Origin: Triplophysa rosa
Lineage: Eukaryota; Chordata; Actinopteri; Cypriniformes; Nemacheilidae
Length of the DNA stretch: 64,000 bases
Direction: 5' to 3'
Assembly: GCF_024868665.1 (NCBI RefSeq)
Contig: NC_079893.1
Span: forward strand, 10,340,407 to 10,404,406
Both the position numbers and the translations under genes were made by a program. Below are positions 1-13,800 of this stretch, piece by piece. Within the stretch, counting starts at the first letter, position 1. Every line of letters begins with the position of its first letter. The notes beneath the pieces are model-generated. The model had not been told where the DNA came from, searched no databases, and saw nothing but the letters and a program-made list of their open reading frames with translations.

Positions 1-868
1 CTGATTTTAAGTCTATTGGACCATTATATTAAATGTGAAGTTTTCCAAATCGATTAGGATGCTGTTATAGAATGCAGCTGTCTGTTCATGCAGCAAAGCA
101 GCTGTCAAGTTTATGCAGATGATGAAAGAATATCATTGTAATATTTCTTGCAGATTTACATTGACAGCGTCCCAGGCTCATCGAGAAAACCTGTCCAAGG
201 TCAGACAGCCCTCAGAATCTGATTTGTGTTTTTATGAAATTTGTTGAATTAGTGCATGTCATTTTTCTCTCACAAAGACTCTAGTGTCCATATGAATCGT
301 CCTTGTGAGTGTTCAGTAAACTCATGTTTCGGTGTGGACCTGATTTAATTTTGTCCCCAATCACATCACAGCAGGAAAGACTGGGTTGTAAGTGAGCAAT
401 GAATGATTCACTTCAGATTAACTTGATTTTCAATGTGCTAATTCAGTTTGATAGCACAGAAGCGCAGTCTGTAGAGCTGCGTGAACAGAGAGGAATAAAC
501 TTTTCATGAACATTGGTTTTAATGTTGATCTTTAGTAGATTTCAGCTCATTTCATTCAATCTTGAAACCATGTTCATGACTAATTTCAGTCCGTTATTGT
601 GCCATTTTATAAATGAAACTGGATATTAAATGAGAAAGCATTTTCCAAAAAACCCTCATAACTGACATTGAAAAGTAATTGACAGTAATTTTAGAGAAAG
701 AAAAACAAGATTAGGAAAATGCGTTCTAAATAAGTAAATAAGCTAAAATTTCGATTTATGTTTAGTGAATGAAGAGAATTATGTATAATTCAATTCGCAG
801 TTCACACTATTTGTTTTTGCATGCACTGTTTTGCATGTGTTTTTAATCGATCTTCTGCTTTTTCTTAG
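1..868 (+). other. apbb2: apbb2 upstream intron (part)
   Basis: AT-rich sequence ending in a pyrimidine-rich 3' splice site just before coding exon 1. I see no coding exon or clear repeat in it. Confidence 0.6.
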
Positions 869-870
869 CC

Positions 871-1810
871 ATGATGTCAGTCTGCGTACCTCCACCATGT
901 AACTCCTCCTCCTCTGTGGACGTAACCAATCACAACGGGCCCTCTGCAACTCCACCCACTTCCCTCAGCCTGCGTTCCTCACACAATCAGCTGCTCAGTG
1001 GCGATGTCATAAAACAGGGCCAGGCCACGCCCCCCAAGTGTCGAAAGAAGTACGCCCTCACGAGCATTCAGAGCGCGATGGGACTCGGTGAAGGAGGGAC
1101 GCCATCATCGTCATCTTCTGCCAATCCGAAACTGGCCAAAAACGGTGCAAATCAGTTACGTAAAGCAGCGGAACAGCAGGATCACAACAAAAATACCACC
1201 AGAGAAGATGAAGAAGGAAACACGGCAGAGGAATCGGAGCTGAATGTTGATGATGACTTGAGCATTGAGAAATTAAGCCTCGACAGCGAGTCCAACACCG
1301 ATGTCGATCACAGTGACTTTGACCCTAATAATGAGCTTAATGAGGATGTAAATGAGTTGATTAATGATGACACTAATGAAGAGGATCTAGTTCAGCCTGT
1401 GGAGAATTGTGACGACCTGCTCATTCTGTCTGAGAAAACCGAAATTGTCTCAGACAGAAAGTCCTCTGACAACCTTAAGACCAAGAGTTACCTGGAGTCG
1501 TGCCTCAATGCCCTGTCATATGACCTGCCTGATGTGCAGGATGATGTCACAAAACCATTGCTGGAGAAGGAGAAGAATCCCGTTCCCACGTCTCCAAGGA
1601 AACAGCAAAGCCCCGAGGACACGCCCCTGTTGTCTGTTGGGTCTTCATCTTGCTCTTCTTCACCTGAGACGAAAAAAGACAGACCACGGACGGGAGCCAA
1701 GACAGACCGCGCACTAAACCGCATCCAGAACCTTCCGCACAGCGATGAGGAGTCCAGCTGGACCACACTGTCACAGGACAGCGCATCGCTAGGCTCACCA
1801 GAGGAGAGCG
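871..1810 (+). CDS. apbb2: apbb2 coding exon 1
   Basis: Large first coding exon, 313 codons plus one base. It encodes the acidic N-terminal region, with a very acidic stretch near residues 112-185 (repeated DDD, NDD, NEED). It is preceded by a 'ttcttag' acceptor and ends at a perfect gtaagt donor, phase 1. The ATG is the first in the exon. An MM doublet leaves a two-codon choice of start. Confidence 0.92.
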
Positions 1811-4800
1811 GTAAGTACACGTGTGTTGCCATGTGTATGTGCTGGTGTCCATTGCGGTTTTGTGTGTGTGATTTGGCCTAGTGTAGTGGATATGGCGGAC
1901 ACATGAGGTATGTGTGGCTTGGAACTGGGGTTTTTGTGTATTTGGGCTGTTCTCTTCACTGGAGTGTTATAGGTAAGCAAAGGCTAGTGTTTGTTAGCAA
2001 GTGTCTTGTTTGGCTCTATGGCAGAGGTGTGAAGAATAGTTGATTTTTAAATAAGTTGTCAAAAAGTCAAAATATGGTACTGTACTGTAAATTTATCTGG
2101 AAATCCAAAATGCTTCATATACTGTATTCATTTTCTCATTTTATTATTATGGTGTTTATTTGAAGCTTCATTAAACTTAATCACTACTTAAAGTGAATCG
2201 CTTAAGAATTTGTCTGCACCAGAAGTGTTTTTTCAGTGATATGTACGTTATATCAGGATTTTTACTGGGATGTAGGGAAGCACTGATAATATTTTTTAAA
2301 GGCTGAGTACGAGTACCGATATTTTTTTCCTGGTACTCGCCGATACCGATGCCTGTACCTTTTCACAACACGGTGAGACTAATAGAAATAGAATAGCTTC
2401 ATAATTACAAACAACTCCACCTTTAACACATTTTGAAAAAATAAATAATTTTATTTGCTTTTCACAAACTTTCAATGCAAATTTCAAAACAAATTTCTGT
2501 CAGTTATGTCACATGAGGTAGCAGTCTTTGGTATCGGTGCATATTTTTTTTGCCATTCATTTTTTATTAGACATATTATATGTTGTATGTAAAACAGTTT
2601 ACAACAAGCCCAAGATCTGCCCATAACTGTAAGATTAACAGTCACACAAGGAAAAATAAAGAGAAAGTCTGTATCGGTGCATTTTTATGAGTACGAGTAC
2701 ATGGGCTTAGTATCGGGCCCAATACCGATACTGGTGTCAGTATCGGTATTGGTGCATCCCTACTGGGATGTTGTTATATCATTCAATTTAGATATTTATT
2801 GAGAAATTTTACTAACCTTCTTTAAACATACAGTAGACCAGTAGAAAAAAGGTTTGAATTCAACCACTGTATTGCTCACATTTTCTCAGTTTAAACTATA
2901 TTACTGTTAAATGCTTAAGGAACAGACCCAAGCCCACAGTTATAAACAATTACATTTTGAACAAAAAAAAATTAATAGAGGGTATGCATGTGACGTCACT
3001 TTCCACGTGAACACGCCAAAACACGCTCCCTTGAGTGGCAAAACACAAAATGGCTGCTTACAATTTCAGGAAATAAAATTCCATGCAACATATCAGTGTC
3101 CAAGGACACCTGGTTTCTTTGTAAGTCGTAAGGATCATCACCCTCTATAATAGCCTTCAGGAAAAACACTCGTTCAGTCAAGATCAGTAAGTGATTTTCT
3201 CTTTGACAGACAGCAGTTAATTAGTTTACTGTCACTTTAAAGGAGTAGTTCACTATAAAATTAAAAAACGTCTGTGTGTTTATTTGTTCTGGCGAAAACA
3301 AATTAAGGTATTTGAGGAAAGGTTTCCAGATTTCTTATCTATATAATGCACTTAAAGGGGGGCTGTTGGTTGAGGTCCAAATTTCAGTTTCATGGCAGCT
3401 TTAAAACACTCTAAACGAAACCAGCCGATGAATAAGGATGTTGTCTAGCGAAACGAATAGTCATTTTCCAAGAAAACAAAAAAATTATATCCTTTTTAAA
3501 CATAAATTCACGGCTTGCACTGCCTCGAGTGACTCCATGTAGCGCGTCCATAATTTTGAGTGATATAATCACGTTGGAAAGGTCAGTTTGTTTTCTACAG
3601 AAGAAATAAACACAAAGACGGCTTGCATGTGGGTGAGTGAATTATCATGAAATTTAAATTTTATGGTGAACTACTCCTTTAAGTGCTTTTTAAAGGGATA
3701 CTTTGCCCAAAAAGGAAAAGGTAGACATATTTTATGTTTATATTGCAGGTTAGTTTATTTGGTGGCAACTGTGATTTTTTTAAACAGTGGGTTATATGAG
3801 GTTCTTACAAGATACACGATTTTAGTGATACTGTTTCTGTGGTAACAACCAAGTGTCATCTCTGCCCTCAACTGTCACTCATACCAGGCTGGCACAGCAT
3901 TAATCTATATCTCTCTCACCACGGACAGGATAACCTCACAAGTACGTGGCGAGTCTTTTTGGCCCACAAGTTGGGTTTTGGACAGGTGTGAACTGGTTTT
4001 ACACATAGATGTTAGCTTGCACTTCTACAACCTAACTTTTATGCTCGCAAATATCCCTTGAGCGTGTTGCCATACCTAGGTCGCGTGATAGTTCGTTGGG
4101 TGACTCTGCAGGAAAAATGATGCCGGGGTGACAGAAAAATTTGGAGAGGGAGGTGGGTCCGAATGTCAGCACAACCAATGGCTTGTCACGAAAAGACAGG
4201 ATGCCGATATGTTCCTTCCTGTCCAATTTGGATGGAAAATAAACAGAAACAAACACACTCTGCCGCTTTCGTTGTCTCTTCCACCCCGACTCACTCCCTC
4301 TCTTTCTCCGTCAGTCGCTCGCCCCCTCTTTCTCGGTCTTTCTCTGGCTGTACCTCCGCTTTTCCTCACTCTCTTCTCATGTTATCCTCTCGGCTTGCAA
4401 CTGCTCAGTCATGATGCTGGGTAATGACTACATGCTGGCCATTGTTATAGTGAATTACGAGGGTAGGTACCGTGCGTGTGTGCGTGTGGTCGTGAGTCAG
4501 TGCTGCGCATGTAGCTACGCATCTCGCTTGCGTGTGCAGTGCATGCTCATAAACGCAGGCGGAGAAAACACAGATAAGACAGGGAGGATGCAGCGAGGGG
4601 TGTCACGAGCAGTGTGCAGAATACCAAAGTTTGTGCATACAGTATGTTCATGGCTCCATTTGTGTGTGCGTGTGCATGAATTTTACAGCTGTGCTCCCCT
4701 CCCCCTCTGCCTGGACATGCTTTATAGACTGCAGAGAGAGGGAAAGCAAAGACATAAAACCAAAGTGGGTCGATTGTTAAATCTAGCATAGAAAACTAGG

Positions 4801-7800
4801 TTGAACGTAGTTAGTGTACTAGCACTATTTCTTGTTGTGTGTGTGTCTGTGTCTTCCATCCTTACTGTGGCTGTTTTTTTATAACGTCCACAAAATCATC
4901 GATCCTCATCCTCTCCATTTTGTTGTGATTGCAGTTCTCGAGGGCACAATCTTCACGGACACAGTGATGTTTTAAGGTAGCTGTAGTGACCCACTTATGC
5001 ATCAGGGACTACAACTCCCATAGTGCACCTCTGCTTAAAGGAACAGTTCATTCAAAAATGAAAATACTGTCTTCATTTACTCACCCTCAAGTTGTTCCAA
5101 ATTTAGATAAAATGTATATATACAGAGAAAGATATTTGGAACAATGCTTGTAACCAGACACCATTGACTACCATAGTAGGAAAACATTCTTTATACATTT
5201 CTTTGTTCTGTTGAACACAAAAGAAGATGTTTTGAAGAATGTTGCAAAGCAAACAGTTCTGGGGCACTTTTGACTACCATTGAAATTTTTCCTGCTATGG
5301 TAGTCAATGGTGGTCAAGAACTGTTTGGTTCATCAGAACAAAGAATATTATACGAAATAATATGAAAGGAAGTACTGTTACTACACCGCAGCGCCTCATT
5401 GTATCTCATCTCTAATGGGCACTTGTGTTTGCTTGGCATGCTGGGAACAAGCTAGCTTTGGCCACTAGCTGTTCTGTCGACAAATCTATAACTCTTACTG
5501 AAGTGAGAAATGTTTTAAAGAAACACTGACGCCGCTCAACTCACCCAGCCTTGTTATATTATTACTCACTTTATATGACCTTTATAAACAGCATGTATTT
5601 ATTAAATCAAATTTATTTGACAGACTATCACTCTGTGTCCTAACCAGGCACAAAGTTTTCAACTACAAAACTTCAACAGTTGTTTCCCTGCTGAAAAAGC
5701 AACACAAAATCAAATGGTTTTAATTACAGATACCATTATGAATAATCATCTGTTTACCGTTAAATCAATTACAAAATTTATTTGTAGCTTTAGGCCTGTT
5801 TCAAGATTTAATGGTTTCAAAAAGTCATCTGCAAGTTGCTGACGTGTTCTGTTGGTTCCTATCCCACCAACACATTACCAGTAGGTAGGGACCATTATAG
5901 TTTCATTTGACACCAGTTCCCAGTATAGGCGGTTTCATCTTAACAACATAAACAAATGTTACTGCGCATGTGCTTTTTTGTGACCCCAACTGAACGTCCG
6001 GTACACATTCACAAACAACAGAGTGCCTGTAGATTTTTTCTGATAACAATCAAAAGAAACTTGTCTCTCTTAGACTCTGATACCAAGCTCAACTAATGGA
6101 TGTCAATGTACCATACGTTTGTTTAAATGCGACCGAACTACAGGACCAATTCAACAAATCGTTTATTTAATACAATTATTATAAAGTAAAATAATAATAC
6201 AAATTAATATGAACATACACTAAATAACATATAAATAGTTATATTATCCTATTATATTATTATTCCTCCTATTGAATGCAGCCATTTTGCCTTAGTTTTA
6301 CCACACAAGGGAGCCCGGTGTGTTCATGTGGGAAAGTGACGTCAATGCATACCCTCTATACTTCATATTAATATCAAAGCCACAAATATGTTTTGACAGT
6401 GGTGGCCTTCCTCTTTTAGATAACATATAGGGAAGATTTATTAACCTTCTGGGGGAGCTACTTTACTGAATGTATTTGTATAGTGCTCCTTTTTTTAAAG
6501 GTGAACAGAAAACTATTTTACCAAGGGCGTCTTGCTCATTTGCATATATAAAACCCGACAGGAACACCAGCATCCCTGATAGAGGCTAACATTTTTTCGG
6601 GAATCCTGCGGGATGGGAAACAAAATAGGCTTGTTCGACTTGATGCGGTGCTGCAAGATACTTACTAAGATACTGCGAAGATACTCGCGGTACTTTGATG
6701 TCATCCACCTGGATCTTGCGGCGCCGCATCAAGCCTAAAATGTCAGCGGGAGTAGGCGGGACCGGGAATCGTAACAACAATATGATACCCAGCTTTATAC
6801 ACAAATATACCGTTTATAGAAATAAACTATATGTTTTAATTTTGAACTCAGTTCTAGTTGCGCTATCTCTGCTCTCCTGTTTGCTTTGGTGTGGCTGGTT
6901 AAGTGAATGATGCGCTCCACACCCGTAACAGTTGGTGGTGGTAATGCAGAAATCCGGATCTGGACCTCGGCTTCGTTCTATCTGGACAGCGAGCCATAAT
7001 TAACCATTCAAAACATCACAATATTTCATATTGTTTCAATTGAGCAGCACGTCTACATAGCTGAGCTGTACACATCACATGCACTCAGGGACATTTATGT
7101 CGATGATCTTGCTACCATATCCTCTAATATCTTTATTTAGCGCAAAACGCGCTTCGCTTGAACATTTTCCGCTCCATGAGCGCTGCTTCTCCCACCAAAG
7201 TCGCGTCGCATAAAGACCTGCAGACACCAAGAGCAGGTAAATAACGTTAAATAAACACAACACGGGAGTGGGCGGGAATGGAAGTCATTCTTCCGAGATT
7301 TGGACGTGATGGGATTTCCCCCCAGTTTTTTCGTGGGATTTGGATGGAACGTTATTTTTTTGTGGGAGTGGGACGGGAGAGGTTTGAACATCCACTCTTG
7401 TGCCAATTTTATATAAATTTCCCTTGTGCCAAGCGGATATCAAAAACAACAATGCTGGTCGTAGGGTTGTGGTGGTGTTATGTGAAGATTGACACAAATT
7501 CCTCTGAGAGTTCTTTTAAACTCACACAATCAATGTTAAGGCTTCTTAGCTTTTGTGAGGATGTGTTTCCTGTCATGAATCTGTTCAGCATATGTGTTGT
7601 GTAAGAGACTGCAGTGGTTTTCCTCGCCCAGATTTCATAGCGTGAATAAGGCTCTTACTAACATCTGAAACACGAAACAAAAATTCCCAGCTGCTGTGCG
7701 ATGACAGACAGAACAGACAGTAGCGGGTTCGTGTTTGTGTGTATGAGAGGAAGTGATTTTTATGTTGATTATAGTATAAAATAATATAATAATAGTCTAT

Positions 7801-10800
7801 CAAAGATTTCTAACGAGAAAATGTTACACAAAATTATTATACTTTTTATAAAGTTATTGGCTCCAGTGTGTCCTATTTTAACTTTAACAGCCATTAACTG
7901 CTATAAGTAACTTGTGGTATGTGTGTACCCCATTCAAAATGATTAAACATCTGTTAGGAAAATTAGACATTACAGCGTCCTCATTTCCACGTATAGTTTT
8001 ATTATTGTGTTGCCACTTGAAATGACCCTGTAAACAGATCAAATCTGTCGTCCGCATGTTTGGAGTTCCTGGAGGCCTGTTCACACCAAGAACGATCATT
8101 TTGTATCTATATTAGAGACCACACTAACAGACAATATCGTTGTTTATTCTAAGCTTGCGTGCTGCAGTGTCACATTGGAAGTACACGAACCTTTTAAATT
8201 CGAATGTATTTTGATTGGATGTTAGTGTTTTATTGTTCATCATCTGAAAAAATTGCTCTAAAAGTGATCACAACACAGTATCGTTCCACTGCATCGCTAT
8301 AGGTATAGTTGTGGTGTGTTCTCTTGAATAAGCTATTTTTATCTTTATAGTTACTGTTATTTTCACATTGCACATGGTTACAAAAGTCTTACTTTGCATA
8401 TCTTAAATGACAGGTGTGGACCACGCCTGACCTTATGTTGAAAATCATTTGTTTGCAGATATCTGGGGCGAGCAGTCGTTTCAGACAGACCCTGATTTGC
8501 CTCCAGGATGGAAGATGATGACAGACATGGCTGGTATTTATTACTGGCACATTCCAACGGGTACCACACAGTGGGAGAGACCCGCCCCATGCCATCCAGT
8601 GCCAACTGGCCCCAGCCATGCCAGCCGCAAACACTCGCTGGGCTCCCTGTCCCCCTCGCCCACCCCAGATCATGAGGTACGCACAAACCCATGCATGAGA
8701 TTTGAAGTCATGTAGTTGAGAATGGACATGGACAGCTTTCACTTAAGTTACTTTTATTGGCCATTTTGTTCAGGAAATCAAACAGAATTCAACCAGATTG
8801 ATCCTCTGTATCTTTTATTCTTTCTCAGTCAATGTCTCACGCCGATGTGTTTTTCGGAGCGTCGAGTCGTTCAGGCAGCACCACCTCCGACAGCTCCTCT
8901 GACCCTGCCCCCATCCCCTCCTCTTCCTGTTTAGACCCCACCCCTATTCTCTCTTCAAACTCGTCCTCTGACGGCAATGTTCCTTCCTGCGGATTTGTCA
9001 ACAGCTGCTACTTCGTAAGTCCTTTCATCAGTAACCCATTTACCAGAAGAGCCAAATCTCAATGGGCATATCCTGCAATTCTGTAGCTGTTCAAGTACCA
9101 AAACATAAATGGATATAACAAATTACAATACATTAAAGCATTAGAACTTTGCCAACGTCAGTTAGCCAATGATAGGTTATTACAGACTTGACAGTATTCA
9201 AGTTTCTGAAGAATTTATAGAGCTGGGTAAATGGTTTGTATGTTTACAGGTATGGCTCAACTGTGTGATGGGATGTATTTAAGAATGTTGTTCATACAAC
9301 AATAGATACTGCTTTGCCTTATGCACGTGAGTGGCAAAATAGAACTTAATCGGGTACAATAGCAGTTGGTTTAGTTCCAAATTAAGTCATTTGTAAATTC
9401 AGGTGTTACATAATGAGACATTTGTTGTGAATGACTCCTTATAAATAATTTTAGGGCATTCATTAGCTGCCAAATAAAATAATCATGAGAAGAATCACTT
9501 AATAATTGAATGTTGCATTTTAATAAATAGAAATCATTGTTCAATTTCCAGCCAAAATGATAAGAAACAAAACTGTGTATGTGTGCAGCCTCGTTCCTCA
9601 TCCCTACAGATAATGCCAGGAAAGGACAGACACTCCGAGACACGCCATCGGGAAGAAGACAGGGTAACTTTTCTTCTCGGTCACTTTTTGTTCTCTCCTT
9701 TTCTCATCTGTCTGTTCCTCTGCTCTTTTGTCCTCTACTCATCTCTCCTCCTCTCACCTGATCCCCTTCTTTTCTGTCCTTTTCTCTTCTGTAGGGTTGG
9801 AAATCGAAAATCAATTCCAATTTGGTATCGGAATCGAAAGGCTAGGAATTGGATCGGAAACAAAAGGAATAGGAATCAGAAACTTGAGATTAAAAATGGA
9901 CTTATTATCAATTCCCGCATGCAGATTTTCAGAAAAGTACACGCGTCGCGTGATCTGCTGATATCTCAATAAAAGACCTTAGTAAAATTAACAATATTTT
10001 TATTATAGTAAGCATAGTTTAACTATAGTAGTTGCATTAAAAAGCACAGGAACCACAAATTAACCATAGTTTCATTATAGTTACTACTTGAACCATGATT
10101 AATGTAATTAAACTATGGTAATACAAATTGTAATAAATCAGAAAAAACATGGTAACAGTATACACAAAACGGTGCTTATAAATATATACGGTATATATTT
10201 ATACTGTATATATTTTGCAAACAAGTCAGTAAGCAGGCTAAATGACCATACAGGTTGATATCTATACTTCAACTGTGGAATCGAAACTGGGAATCGATAT
10301 GAATCGGAATCGATAAGCAGAATCAGAATTGGAATCGGAATCGATAAAATTCAAACGATTCCCAACCCTACTCTTCTGTCTTCTATTCTCTTTGGTCCCT
10401 TGATCTCTTGTCCTGTTAAGGCATGCGAATGTAGAAGAATCTTGCGCTTGTACTTTCATTGATTCTTCTTACAGTGTTTTAAAAACTGTATTTTGTCATG
10501 ATCTGATTCCAAAATGACTCTCGACGCATCAGAATTTTTTAGTAGGGGCACATTTTTGAGGACTTGGTTTGTTGCCAAATTCTGTATAAAGAATCCACAT
10601 AACACATGAAAGGAACAATAAAAAAAAACGTTTTTCTTTTTTGTATTTTTATCTTTGCTTGAGTGTGTCAGCGGGTTATATCAATATAGATTTCCAAGCA
10701 TTTGTTTTGCCATTAACTGTAATACCCAAGTGAGAACATGTATGGCACCCTAAATTCATAAGAACTCTTCAAGTTCTTCATCTGCGCTGTAGTCTCTTTT

Positions 10801-13800
10801 GTCCCCCAAATCCTTTCCAATCAACTAAAAAATTCTGATTATTCATTTTCATTGATCATTCCAGAATCATTCAGTTAGGAATCAGAATGCATCTGTAAAT
10901 TGATTTGTTCTCTTTACTCCTAATTTGTATCACATCTAACCTCAATCAGAACCAAATACACACAGTCACCCACATTCAAAAGACAAACACACACACATTC
11001 TTGTCGGGTGATCTAACAACCCTGTGTTGTTTTTCTCCTCCCTCCTGCCCTTGATCCCCCAACCTTGTTTTCACTGTGTGCGCGTGTGTGAATAATGGTG
11101 CAGAAACAGCCGTGGAGTGATTTTGCAGTGGGAAAGATTGATAGTGAGATCTGGAAGGTTAGTATGTCTCTTAATGAACCGCAAAAGCAAATACACAGTA
11201 GAATGTCTTGTCAAACTGTTGTTGACACACTGTGATGTTCTACACAAGGTCTAGAATTAGCGTCTTGCCAAACCTGTTGATGATGTGTGAATCGTGAAAA
11301 TGCTTACTGTACATAATGAATATGAAAAAATGAAAAAGTTAAATTTTCATTTTTCATTGATTTTGTCCTTTTGACAATTTGATTATTTAGCTTAGTTACT
11401 GCCACTGTCATAAATATGTAAAGACACTGAGATTTTGTAGCATAATGTAGTTATATAGAAAATGAAGGCCAGTTTAAGACGTTCAAGTAGTTTCATCATT
11501 ACTTACATTTGCGAGTAGCAGATTTGATCCATGCGCTCCGTTGTAGTTCCTGACAACTGGTAAGAAATGTTGTTTTATTTCCTTAACAAAGCCAACATTA
11601 ACTTTCATGTGGTGCTTGGCAGGTGTTAATTTTGGAGCCTACATATTGAAATAGACCCAGAACAAAACCCAGGGCACTATACTTTTGGCCAAAACGTCTT
11701 TATAACTGAACTCAACGTGCTTGATTAGTCCTGTATAACATTTTAATCTCTTAAACCGTTTTACATGTGCATTTGCTAAAAAAGGTAAAAAACCATCTGA
11801 ATAATGAAACTTCTTTCATTATTTCAAACCTGTTTGACTTTCGTTCTTCTGCAGAACACAAAGGAAGATATTTTGAACAATGTTAGTAATCAAACAACAT
11901 TGGTCCCCATTGACATTGTATGGACACAGAACCACAAGACCAAAATGTCTTGTTTTGTTTCCCACAGAAAGAGTCATAGGTTTAAATGACATGAGGGTAA
12001 ATAAGTGATAACAAATTTAGGGTGAACTATCCCTTTAGTTAACTAATACCACACAAATTGGTGTACTTTTATATATGCAATTTTAAAGGGCTCACAAACT
12101 GTATTTTGTTTAAATTATCTAGTAATTAAAGTGCTGTTTGGATTTACAAAAATGTTGTAAAACGTTTTGGCCTTTGTCACACATCTCAGATACTCAGTGA
12201 CCCCGATAATGATGTATGGGTTATGTGATGTCACAAACCTTGTAGACATTCTACTGATATAGTTGTGTGCTGCTTGAAGTTTTTCACTTTTTGACCTTTA
12301 ACCTCTCACCTGAGGATGGCTCTCTTTCTCCTGTGGTTTCTTCGAATTGTGTATTAGTTACTTTGTTTTCCATTGCATTTTACAAAAACAGATCTTTTTA
12401 CCTATTAGCTGTACCTCTATCTTTCATTTAAGGCATAGCACCTCCCAAAATGAAAAGGAATGGGTGACAATTCTAAAAACCATGATATAAACATCCTTTT
12501 TGTTCCACATCAAAAAAAGTGTTGTCAGATGCGATAGCTTTGAATCCCGGCTCGAGGTCCTTTGCCGATCCTATTCCCCCCTTTCCACTTTATAGTTTCC
12601 TGTCCTTTCTTAACCTACTGTTCTGTCCGATAAAGGCAGAAATGGCTTGCAAATATATTAAAAAATATGTTCATATTTTACAAGTACATAAGGGTAAGTA
12701 ATGAATTTTCATTTTGGGTTGAACTGTGCCTTTAATACTGGTTAGTCATTTTAGGTCAGTTTGTTTACCACTCATCACAGAAACTGTGATTGTTTTTCTA
12801 GGCAAGATTTTCACAAACACAGCTTTCAGCACATTGACTCCAGGCATTGGCTGTATGTTTGGGTTTGTCTGGCTGTGGGTTTGATTTATCTCTTCTTCTT
12901 GTCTGTCTCAGGATCTGCAGGAGGCCACAGTAAACCCTGACCCCAGTCTGAAGGAGTTTGAAGGAGCAACTCTCCGCTACGCCTCCCTTAAGCTACGGTG
13001 TGTGTTTGTGAAAGAAAAACGAGAGAGAATAATATACAGTAAATACATTTTTAAGTGAGATGTTTGCATACTTTTTCTGATTGTGTTTCTATATGTGTGT
13101 GTTCAGAAACCCTACCCCTGGGGAGGAGGAAGATTCCAGCAGTATAAACAAGGACCCTGAAGTCAAGGTGAGAGAACTTGAGTTTGTTGACTCTACAAGA
13201 GGACTTGTTTTATTGAGGGTAATTGATGTGTGTAATATTTTCAATGTAAAAATCTTAGCCTAATATTCAGTAACAGCTACACTTCAAAAATATGTATATT
13301 CAGTCTTTCTGCCTTACATAACCTCTATAATAATAATCAAAGTACAAACTTTCTAAACATTCATAAGATTGCATAATTCAAACTTGTTTTCTTGAACTTA
13401 ATGTCTGTCATACATTTAAAAGATTTAGGTAAAACCCATGTAAAGTTTAATTTAAAACATCTTGTACAATTTTGCTAGATTAAGTAAAGGTGTATTGTTT
13501 TGAGGATGCAATATTAGGGACTGAAAAAAAGAATATTTAAAATATTTTGTATTTATTTATCATTTTTTATTTATTATTTTTCCTTTCTGCTATTCAGTTT
13601 GTACATGCTAGTGGCACAATTGCATACTTTAAATGGATTAAGAATTTACATTATAACATAACATAACATAACATTAATGTACCCTTGCTAGTCCTAGTCT
13701 TGTAAGCATGTTCATGTGAAATAATCCTGACAAATATTTGATCATATTTGTGTCATGTGGAGGCATCAGCACTACTTTTCTGAAAAATATTGTTAATTGC

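Larger units (their letters stand above)
2976..6358. mobile_element. Long-TIR pair (about 90 bp) 3.4 kb apart
   Basis: TAGAGGGTATGCATGTGACG at 2976 is matched in inverted orientation ending at 6358. Similarity extends about 90 bases to an AAAATGGCTGC motif on both sides. It could be one large non-autonomous element with other repeats inserted inside, or two separate copies. Confidence 0.5.
1811..8458 (+). other. apbb2: apbb2 intron 1
   Basis: The longest apbb2 intron inside the coding part. It holds a hAT-type MITE (2273-2762), a pair of 90-base inverted repeats at 2976 and 6358 enclosing other repeats, a pyrimidine-rich tract (about 4250-4400), and a short inverted repeat at 6627-6745. No supported exon. 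Confidence 0.6.

Noticed and set aside
1488..1852. Antisense ORFs opposite apbb2 exon 1
   Set aside because: Shadow frames of a long coding exon; low-complexity product and no splice or homology support.
4128..4791. Overlapping ORFs of 98-126 residues in apbb2 intron 1
   Set aside because: Pyrimidine-rich and GT-rich DNA; the translations are low-complexity with no recognisable domain.
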